A DNA stretch of 11,598 bases from JBKEAD01 sp047973165 (lineage in GTDB: Bacteria > Verrucomicrobiota > Verrucomicrobiia > Chthoniobacterales > JBKEAD01). The position numbers and the translations under genes are program-made. The first letter of the stretch is position 1; the number at the start of each line of letters is the position of its first letter. The notes under the pieces were generated by a model, which did not search any database, was not told the DNA's origin, and saw nothing but the letters and a program-made list of their open reading frames with translations. Location of the stretch: NCBI GenBank assembly GCA_047973165.1, contig JBKEBM010000052.1, positions 1-11,598 on the forward strand. Reading direction: 5' to 3'. Shown here in pieces: positions 6,014-11,598 of this stretch.

Positions 6014-7756
6014 ATGGGCGACCTTTCCACAACTTCGACTTTACCAACTATCCAGGCTCAACTTACCGAGCGTCTTCATAAAGCTCTGCTGGCTGAACAA
6101 CTTCCCGTCGAAAGTATCCAGGTAAATGCAGCCGCCGACACACGTTTCGGCGATTATCAAACCAACGCGGCAATGGTTCTTGCCCGCTCCCAAAAAACAA
6201 ATCCCCGTCAGCTTGCGCAGCGCATTCTTGATGCTCTGGAGGTCAGCGACCTTTGCGAAGAGCCGAGTATTGCAGGTGCGGGATTTTTAAATTTCCGTCT
6301 TCGTAATGATGCTCTTGCACAACACGCTCGTACGCTTAGTAAGGATCAACGACTTGGAGTGCCTGCCATTCCCAAAAAGAAAATTCTCATCGATTTCAGT
6401 TCTCCGAATGTCGCAAAGCCGATGCACGTCGGACACATCCGCAGCACGATCCTGGGGGACTGCCTGGCACGCATCGCTCGTTATCTCGGGCACGAAGTTA
6501 TCACCGACAACCATATCGGCGACTGGGGCACCCAATTCGGAAAAGTCATCTACGGCTGGAAACACCTTCTTGATAAAAAAGCATTGGCTGAAAATCCTCT
6601 CGGCGAGTTGGTCCGCCTCTACCGCGAGGTTAACTCCCGTGAGGAAAATGATAATGAACTACGCGAAGCCGTTCGCCAGGAACTCGTAAAACTCCAGCAG
6701 GGTGACGAGGAAAACCGTGCGATCTGGCAGCAAACCATCGACATCTCGCTGGCGGAATTTAAACGCATCTACGCCCTGCTCGACGTGCATTTCGACGAGT
6801 GGCTGGGCGAGAGTTTTTACAACGATGCCCTCGCTCCGCTGGTCGAAAATTTTCAGGAAAAGGGCATCGCGAAACCCAGCGAAGGAGCCATCTGTATTTT
6901 CTTTGACGATATTCCGGAACTTGCAGACAGGCCCTGCCTTATTCGCAAAAGCGATGGAGGTTACCTCTACGCCACGACCGATCTTGCCACTCTCGAGTAT
7001 CGAACGAAACACTGGGCGCCCGACGCGATCTGGTATATCACCGGCGCACCGCAGGCCCTGCATTTTCAGCAGGTCTTCGAGGCGGCTCACCGCTACGGTA
7101 TTCAGGTTGCCGCCGAGCACATCCCCTTCGGAAGCATCCTTGGCAAAGACCGAAAAATCATGAAAACACGCTCGGGAGAAAATGTGCAGCTCGACGACGT
7201 TCTCAGCGAATCCATCGAACGCGCCCGAGCCATTGTAGCAGAAAAAAATCCTGCCCTGTCGGACGATGAAGCTCGGCAGGTTGCTACAGCAATCGGTCTG
7301 GGTGCCGTCAAATACGCTGAACTTTCCCAGCACCGGATGACAGATTATGTTTTCGACTGGGACAAAATGCTCTCCTTCCAGGGAAACACCGCACCTTACC
7401 TGCAAAATGCCTGTGTGCGCATTCGTTCCATTTTCCGAAAGCTCGAGACTCCATGGCCACCTGCCAAAGCACTGGAAATCCTCCTCGACTCCGATACCGA
7501 GCGCAAACTGGCTATCACTCTGGCTCAATTCGGGGAGATTTTACCAAACGTCCTCGATGACTTTCGCCCAAATTTGCTGGCCAACTATCTCTACACTCTG
7601 GCAACAACCTTTCACAGTTTTTACGAATCCTGTCCGGTGTTGAAAGCCGACAGTGAAGCGCAGCGCGACTCGCGCCTGCAACTCGCAGAACTAACCGCCC
7701 GGATACTGAAACAGGGACTTGCGCTCCTGGGAATCCAGACCCCTGAGCGGATGTGA
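6014..7756 (+). CDS. argS: Arginyl-tRNA synthetase
   Basis: This class I synthetase charges tRNA-Arg with arginine using ATP. It has 580 residues, the normal length. Order: N-terminal tRNA-recognition domain (about 10-100, with RFGDYQTNAAM at 44-54 and GAGFLNFRL at 88-96), the catalytic Rossmann fold with SSPNVAKPMHVGH (129-141; HVGH is the HIGH motif), the family block DNHIGDWGTQFG (165-176), the KMSK-equivalent loop KIMKTRSGE (381-389), and the C-terminal DALR anticodon-binding helical domain (about 455-580) ending in the family-typical LLGIQTPERM. All motifs are intact, so this is probably the cell's housekeeping enzyme. The start is ATG 6014, with no Shine-Dalgarno sequence, just behind a -10 box. 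Two antiporter genes follow after 28 bp and may share its transcript. Confidence 0.98.
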   Translation: MGDLSTTSTLPTIQAQLTERLHKALLAEQLPVESIQVNAAADTRFGDYQTNAAMVLARSQKTNPRQLAQRILDALEVSDLCEEPSIAGAGFLNFRLRNDALAQHARTLSKDQRLGVPAIPKKKILIDFSSPNVAKPMHVGHIRSTILGDCLARIARYLGHEVITDNHIGDWGTQFGKVIYGWKHLLDKKALAENPLGELVRLYREVNSREENDNELREAVRQELVKLQQGDEENRAIWQQTIDISLAEFKRIYALLDVHFDEWLGESFYNDALAPLVENFQEKGIAKPSEGAICIFFDDIPELADRPCLIRKSDGGYLYATTDLATLEYRTKHWAPDAIWYITGAPQALHFQQVFEAAHRYGIQVAAEHIPFGSILGKDRKIMKTRSGENVQLDDVLSESIERARAIVAEKNPALSDDEARQVATAIGLGAVKYAELSQHRMTDYVFDWDKMLSFQGNTAPYLQNACVRIRSIFRKLETPWPPAKALEILLDSDTERKLAITLAQFGEILPNVLDDFRPNLLANYLYTLATTFHSFYESCPVLKADSEAQRDSRLQLAELTARILKQGLALLGIQTPERM

Positions 7757-7784
7757 TACGGCTGAGCGATCTCAATCAGACACC

Positions 7785-9422
7785 ATGGCCAACATTGAAA
7801 TCTTTCAGACCTTTGGTGCCATTGTTATTGCGGCCACCGGAGTCGCTCTGATCACTCGTCTGATTCGTCTGCCCTCCATCGTGGCTTATTTGCTGGCGGG
7901 GCTTTTGCTCGGCCCTTTTACCGGATGGGTCCATCAGACCGAAGCCATTGATCTGATCTCCGAAATCGGGATTGTGCTCCTGCTTTTCATCGTCGGCCTG
8001 GAGCTGAGTATTGGAAAAATACGCGACGTTGGGCGTGTCGCCGTTATCGGTGGACTCGCGCAGGTCGGCCTGACTGCGGCCTGTGGATATGGTCTTTCCT
8101 TTTTGCTCGGTTTTTCCCTGGTTGATTCGCTGTTTATCGCTTTTGCCCTGACATTCAGCAGCACGGTTGTTGTCGTTAAAATCCTTTCCGATAAAGATGA
8201 GCTCAACTCGCTTTTCGGGCGCATTGCCGTCGGTATTTTTCTGATGCAGGACCTTGTAGTCATTATCGTCCTCACCGTTCTGAGTGGAATTAAAAGCGGA
8301 GGCGAAGGAATGGATACCGCCGAACTGGCAATCGGTATCGGCAAAGCCTTTGGCGGGATGTTGCTGCTCCTCGTCGGGGTTTTACTGGTTTCCCGCAGTC
8401 TTCTTCCCAGAGCTTTTGCCTGGGCTTCCCGTTCTCCGGCCACGGTTTTTATATGGAGCCTTTTCTGGTGTTTCGCCGTTGTTAATATCGCCGAACACCT
8501 GCATCTCTCTGTCGAGTTGGGCGCCTTTTTTGCAGGGCTCAGCCTGGCCCAACTGCCAAATACAAAAGACCTCCAGCATCGCATAAAACCGCTGATGAAT
8601 TTCTTCGTCGCGATTTTTTTTGTCTCACTTGGACTCCAGATGACACCCGCACAGGCCGAAGGCCAGGGGTGGGTTATTCTTGCCCTGTCCGCCTTCGTCC
8701 TCCTGGGGAAACCTCTCATCCTGCTGCTTCTGGTACCTCGCTTTGGTTATGCGCAGCGCACTTCTTTTCTCACCAGTGTGACTCTTGCCCAGGTGAGTGA
8801 GTTTTCCTTTATCTTTATCGCTATGGGAGCCGCCGCCGGACTCCTGAAAAACGAACAAACCGTCACTCTCATCGGCATGGTTGGCATGATTACCATCGCA
8901 GTCAGTGCCTACATGATGATGTATAATGAATCCCTCTACCGACTATTCAAACGCTTTAATCTCCTGCGCTGGACACGTGCTCCGCAAAGCGAAGACGATA
9001 CTGCAAAAACCGGTTTAAAAAACCACATCATCATCGTCGGCATGAATACTCTCGGGCGAAAATTAGCTCAAAAACTGTACGCCCAGGGCGAACTCGTTGT
9101 CGCTGTGGATACCGATCCCGGAAAACTTCACGGGCTGGAATGTCATAAAGAAATCGGCAATGTCGAATTTCAGGATGTCCTCGATGAACTCTGTCTGGAC
9201 GATGCAAAACTCGTCATCAGTGCTCTCCAGATCGAGGAAGCAAACGATCTCCTGGCCTACCGCTGTCAGTGTGCCGGCATTCCCACCGCGATACATGCCG
9301 TCGATCTCTCCGTTGTCGAAAATCTCCTGGACCAGGGAGTAAAATACCTCATCCTGCCAAAAGTCGATGGAGTAAAATTGCAAACCGAAGTGCTCAAAGA
9401 CAAAGGATATCTGCCCTCATGA
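7785..9422 (+). CDS. CPA2 cation/proton antiporter with RCK domain (KefB/KefC-like), first of tandem pair
   Basis: A 545-residue inner-membrane monovalent cation:proton antiporter, probably for K+ or Na+. I start it at ATG 7785, 28 bp after argS; the frame is open from 7719, but that would overlap argS and add a charged, non-hydrophobic leader. About 12 membrane helices span residues 5-385. Family marks are AYLLAGLLLGP (34-44), FIVGLEL (68-74), TFSSTVVVVKIL (123-134) and GIFLMQDLVVI (150-160), with the core Gln155-Asp156 pair. Lys309 in LLGKPL fits the conserved lysine of the late core helix. Residues about 413-530 are a cytoplasmic TrkA-N/RCK domain that binds nucleotide. Its loop is GMNTLG (419-424), with Asn where the middle Gly of GxGxxG is usual, and Asp442 ends the second strand. 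Its last 4 bp overlap the next gene. There is no Shine-Dalgarno sequence. The ion cannot be told from sequence. Confidence 0.93.
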   Translation: MANIEIFQTFGAIVIAATGVALITRLIRLPSIVAYLLAGLLLGPFTGWVHQTEAIDLISEIGIVLLLFIVGLELSIGKIRDVGRVAVIGGLAQVGLTAACGYGLSFLLGFSLVDSLFIAFALTFSSTVVVVKILSDKDELNSLFGRIAVGIFLMQDLVVIIVLTVLSGIKSGGEGMDTAELAIGIGKAFGGMLLLLVGVLLVSRSLLPRAFAWASRSPATVFIWSLFWCFAVVNIAEHLHLSVELGAFFAGLSLAQLPNTKDLQHRIKPLMNFFVAIFFVSLGLQMTPAQAEGQGWVILALSAFVLLGKPLILLLLVPRFGYAQRTSFLTSVTLAQVSEFSFIFIAMGAAAGLLKNEQTVTLIGMVGMITIAVSAYMMMYNESLYRLFKRFNLLRWTRAPQSEDDTAKTGLKNHIIIVGMNTLGRKLAQKLYAQGELVVAVDTDPGKLHGLECHKEIGNVEFQDVLDELCLDDAKLVISALQIEEANDLLAYRCQCAGIPTAIHAVDLSVVENLLDQGVKYLILPKVDGVKLQTEVLKDKGYLPS

Positions 9423-10972
9423 ACGAGTTGGCGATCCTTTTAATCATTGCCTCGGCAGGCTTTACCCTGTCCGTTCTGCTGCGTATTCCATCCGTTCCGC
9501 TTCTTATTGCAGGTGGATTTGCAGCGGCTCAGTTTGGCTTTGATCTCCAGTCAGAGGATGCCGTCATCATGCTCGAAGTCGGCGTTGCTTTTTTAGTCTT
9601 CACAGCAGGGCTGGAACTAAACCCCAGGCGATTCAAACACCAGACACGACAAGTCTTCTGGGTTGCTTTTTTACAATTTGTGATCTGCGGATTTGCCGCT
9701 TTCAGCGTAGCGCGAGTTCTGGGTTTCGAAACTCTCGCTGCGACCTACATGGGCTTTGCTGTATCCGCAAGCTCCACCCTCGTCGTCGTCGGACACCTGC
9801 GCAGTCAACGCCAGATGTTTCAACCCTTTGGACGGCTGGTGACCGGTGTGCTGCTACTCCAGGACTTTGCCGTTATATTTGTAATCGTCATCCTCACTGC
9901 AATTCCCAGGGGTGAGGGGCAAATCTGGATCAGCCTTGGCGGTTTCATCGTCGCTGCACTCATTGCCATCGTCGCGCACTACCGCCTTATTCCGTGGCTG
10001 GTCAAAAAACTCCAGGCCGACGATGAAGCTCTCCTGCTCCTGGGTATCTCTGTTTTTTTTCTCTTTCTTGCAGGTGCAGTCTGGCTAGACCTGCCCATTG
10101 TCGCCGGTGCTTTCTGTGCGGGTTTTTCTCTTGCTGCCTTCCCGGCAAATGGTCTTCTGCGCGGCACCCTCGGCTCACTTTCCGGATTTTTTCAGGCAGT
10201 CTTTTTTACCGCGCTCGGCATGATCCTGATCGTTCCGAATTTTGAAATCCTTTTACAGACCAGCATACTGACTCTCCTGGTTTTGATATTAACGCCCATT
10301 TTAGTCGCCGGTATTTTTGAATTTTCCGGTCAAAGCGCACGCACCGGAATTTCCAGCGGTCTCTATCTTGCTCAGGTTAGCGAACTCGGTATCGTCCTCG
10401 CTGGCACCGGTATCGTCAGCGGAATTTTAAGCCTGAGCCAATTTTCCGTCCTCGCCCTGGTCGCCGGAATCACGATGTCTCTCACCCCTTTTCTCGCAAC
10501 CGATAAAGTGGCCTGGAAACTCATGCACTGGCATCCGGGAAAAAGAAATCTCAGTGCCATGAGCAAATTCCAGGAACACATTTTACTCCTTGGTTTCGGA
10601 AACAGCGGTATGTGGATCGTAAAACCTCTCCAACAAGCCGGACATCGTATCCTCGTTGTGGACGACGATGGTGCCGTCATCGAAGAGCTCGCCCTCACGG
10701 GAGTCCCCTGTCTGCGTGGCGATGCCTCCGACCAGGGAGTTCTGAAATTTGCCGGAGCCGATAAGGCAAAAATGATCCTCGTCTCGATTCCGCGGCTCTC
10801 CGACATCCTGAAAATTATTCAAATGGTCCCGGACGTGCCGGTTGTGGCCCGTGTTTTTGAAGAAGCAGAAGCCATCGCTATCAAAAAAGCCGGCGGCATC
10901 CCTATCCTCAACTCCGATGCCGCCTGCGATACCTTCCTGGAGTGGTTTGAAAACTTTAGTCCACCGGCATAA
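9419..10972 (+). CDS. CPA2 cation/proton antiporter-like protein with RCK domain, second of tandem pair
   Basis: A 517-residue membrane protein of the same architecture as its neighbour: about 11-12 helices over residues 1-360, then an RCK domain (about 385-500). The start is ATG 9419, giving an ATGA overlap (9419-9422) with the first antiporter and hence likely translational coupling; a longer frame from 9269 would lie inside the previous gene and is rejected. Shared marks are VFTAGLEL (60-67), SASSTLVVVGHL (116-127) and GVLLLQDFAVI (143-153), with Gln148-Asp149. Differences matter. The N-terminal GLLLGP motif is replaced by GGFAAAQFG, and in a gap-free alignment through AQVSE the core lysine of the partner is Thr292 (ACG). 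The RCK loop GFGNSG (392-397) is a normal GxGxxG, followed by VVDDDG (413-418). It may transport on its own with altered coupling, or act as partner or regulator of the first protein; both are inference. Confidence 0.92.
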   Translation: MNELAILLIIASAGFTLSVLLRIPSVPLLIAGGFAAAQFGFDLQSEDAVIMLEVGVAFLVFTAGLELNPRRFKHQTRQVFWVAFLQFVICGFAAFSVARVLGFETLAATYMGFAVSASSTLVVVGHLRSQRQMFQPFGRLVTGVLLLQDFAVIFVIVILTAIPRGEGQIWISLGGFIVAALIAIVAHYRLIPWLVKKLQADDEALLLLGISVFFLFLAGAVWLDLPIVAGAFCAGFSLAAFPANGLLRGTLGSLSGFFQAVFFTALGMILIVPNFEILLQTSILTLLVLILTPILVAGIFEFSGQSARTGISSGLYLAQVSELGIVLAGTGIVSGILSLSQFSVLALVAGITMSLTPFLATDKVAWKLMHWHPGKRNLSAMSKFQEHILLLGFGNSGMWIVKPLQQAGHRILVVDDDGAVIEELALTGVPCLRGDASDQGVLKFAGADKAKMILVSIPRLSDILKIIQMVPDVPVVARVFEEAEAIAIKKAGGIPILNSDAACDTFLEWFENFSPPA

Positions 10973-11087
10973 AATCCGGATCAGTCGTCAGCATGATCCG
11001 GTCCACTGCCGGCGGATGAGCGGTAATGCGCTCGCCGCGAAAAGTCCCTTCAAAGGCGATTGTCGGAGGTGTGATAAGTTCGATTTT
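10956..11087 (-). pseudogene. Possible C-terminal remnant of a leftward gene
   Basis: A leftward frame of 43 residues ends at TAA (10958-10956), 17 bp inside the 3' end of the second antiporter gene. The peptide runs from KIELITPPTIAFEGT through ERITAHPPAVDRI to DPDFMPVD. Its composition looks protein-like and its codons resemble those of neighbours, but it has no start and is closed upstream by an in-frame TAA (11090-11088). I do not recognise the family. It could be the tail of a broken convergent gene, or chance. Confidence 0.35.
10976..11001. terminator. Strong inverted repeat just after the second antiporter
   Basis: CCGGATCA (10976-10983) pairs perfectly with TGATCCGG (10994-11001) around a 10-nt loop, starting 4 bp after the TAA stop. 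This 8-bp GC-containing stem has no T run after it on either strand. It may stabilise the 3' end or act in Rho-dependent ending rather than as a classical terminator. Confidence 0.4.
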
Positions 11088-11093
11088 TTATAG

Positions 11094-11330
11094 AGCCTGA
11101 AAGAAGAGTCCATTTGCTCTGTCATATTCGTCACAGAGCTAAAAGACCGCCCCTTTGAAGCCGAAAGTCTGCTTCGCCTGAAGGCCGAGGCTTCTCTTTT
11201 TAATATAAAAGTCCACGCTGTGGAAACCAGGCCCGATTTTTCCTGTTTAAGCAGAGCCGTCGCCGATGCGGCTTCCCTCCTGACTCTTGCATCTTCACCC
11301 TGGAATATCACTGCGCCGAAGCCTGCGTAA
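11094..11330 (+). pseudogene. Possible C-terminal remnant of a rightward gene
   Basis: A rightward frame of 78 residues runs from just after an in-frame TAG (11091-11093) to TAA (11328-11330). It has no ATG, GTG or TTG near its beginning. The peptide looks natural (for example ELKDRPFEAESLLRLKAEA and RAVADAASLLTLASSPW), with a hydrophobic strand, a helix and another strand, and codon use like the antiporter genes. I do not recognise the family. Because it starts abruptly next to the end of the opposite-strand tail at 11087, I read it as the 3' part of a gene that lost its front, or as a gene with an unusual start such as CTG 11097. Confidence 0.4.
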
Positions 11331-11376
11331 AAGGATTCCAAAACACAAATATCAAACTACCCAAAATATTCTTCAT
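11308..11376 (-). pseudogene. Signal-peptide-like mini-ORF, possibly a truncated exported protein
   Basis: ATG 11376-11374 opens a 22-residue frame ending in TGA (11310-11308). The peptide MKNILGSLIFVFWNPFTQAS (then AQ) has a Lys, a hydrophobic core and an A-x-A-like end, as in a Sec signal peptide, but nothing follows. It lies 8 nt after a G8 run (C8 on the + strand, 11385-11392) that could serve as ribosome binding site. It may be the front of an exported protein cut by a stop or frameshift, or coincidence. It overlaps the end of the rightward remnant in another frame, so both are unlikely to be functional together. Confidence 0.3.
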
Positions 11377-11410
11377 TATCGCAGCCCCCCCCGAAGCTAA
11401 AGAACCTAAA

Positions 11411-11598
11411 TTACGATACATATAAGATAGGTCTCAAAGCCTGTGGACGACTTGCCGTGTTACGACTTATCGAAATCCATCGAACCCCCTCCATACCTGT
11501 AAACACCTCTTCAATCGTAAGCCCCGGATGGATATTCTGAGAAAAGGCAGATACTTTCGCATTTAGGAAAGAATTTGCCTTGCAAGTATCAGTGGACT
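11411..11598 (-). CDS. C-terminal part of an unknown leftward gene (runs off right edge)
   Basis: A leftward frame is open from the right edge to TAA (11413-11411), giving 61 residues and no start inside the window. The visible tail has a plausible mix of residues, including QNIHPGLTIEEVFTGMEGVRW in its middle third and RPQALRPILYVS at the end. I recognise no family and see no membrane segment. Codon choice looks fairly normal. The other frames of this stretch hold many stops, which favours this frame slightly. It is short enough that chance cannot be excluded. Confidence 0.45.
   Translation of the reverse strand, partial: STDTCKANSFLNAKVSAFSQNIHPGLTIEEVFTGMEGVRWISISRNTASRPQALRPILYVS

Larger units (their letters stand above)
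10973..11598. other. 626-bp stretch without an intact gene
   Basis: After the second antiporter there is no complete, convincing gene. The stretch holds a hairpin at once after the stop, two coding-like tails without starts pointing away from a common point near 11090, a signal-peptide-like mini-ORF with an upstream G8 run, and the end of a leftward gene at the edge. I see no terminal inverted repeats, direct repeats, tRNA or transposase that would mark a known mobile element. A decayed or rearranged intergenic region is the simplest reading. Confidence 0.5.

Noticed and set aside
6659..7528. 289-residue leftward open frame inside argS
   Set aside because: Antisense to a complete arginyl-tRNA synthetase; it is long only because the argS codon pattern leaves few stops in that frame.
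7719..7784. Earlier start for the first antiporter
   Set aside because: It would overlap the argS 3' end and add 22 polar residues before the first membrane helix; ATG 7785 gives the family-like N-terminus.
7934..8719. 261-residue leftward open frame inside the first antiporter
   Set aside because: Composition is dominated by Arg, Ser and Pro, typical of an antisense reading of a membrane protein gene.
9269..9418. Earlier start for the second antiporter
   Set aside because: The extra 50 residues are Arg/Ser-rich and come from reading the first antiporter gene out of frame; ATG 9419 gives an ATGA overlap and a hydrophobic N-terminus.
10988..11341. 117-residue leftward open frame at the right end
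   Set aside because: It begins with TTG, is Arg/Ser/Lys-rich without a fold pattern, and overlaps two frames with better protein character on either strand. Not excluded, but less likely.

Overview
The window looks like chromosomal DNA of moderate GC from a Gram-negative bacterium. My best guess is Verrucomicrobiota, perhaps the Opitutae branch. The clues are gene content (an orphan PTS EIIA domain next to argS, a sigma-54 activator, RmuC), starts that mostly lack a Shine-Dalgarno sequence, and a secreted beta-rich protein of no familiar family. This placement is inference and I hold it at about 50%. I see no rRNA, tRNA, CRISPR array, phage gene or insertion sequence.

Left part (1-3.9 kb). 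A secreted protein with a signal peptide runs leftward off the edge. Next comes nagB (glucosamine-6-phosphate deaminase), also leftward, with all catalytic residues present. A 172-bp divergent gap separates nagB from a rightward pair. The first of the pair is an NtrC-type sigma-54 activator whose receiver domain has Glu at the phosphoacceptor position. Its stop codon overlaps the start of an aminotransferase class IV-like protein that keeps the PLP lysine but has lost two other PLP-anchoring residues. This coupled pair is the most unusual unit in the window.

Middle part (4-7.8 kb). All genes run rightward: rmuC (membrane-anchored PD-(D/E)xK-type protein), a stand-alone PTS EIIA domain protein, and argS (arginyl-tRNA synthetase, complete). 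A good -10 box lies just before argS.

Right part (7.8-11 kb). Two CPA2-type cation/proton antiporters, each with a C-terminal RCK (TrkA-N) domain, follow argS closely and overlap each other by 4 bp. They are clearly diverged: the first has the lysine expected in the late core helix, the second has threonine there. They may work as a pair.

Right end (10,973-11,598). There is no intact gene. A strong hairpin lies just after the second antiporter. Two coding-like tails without starts face away from each other around 11,090. A signal-peptide-like mini-ORF follows, and then the tail of a leftward gene that runs off the edge. This looks like a rearranged or decayed stretch.

Strand composition changes between gene blocks. 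The + strand is G-rich over about 0.6-3.85 kb, C-rich over rmuC, G-rich over the EIIA gene, and mostly C-rich from argS onward, whatever the gene orientation.
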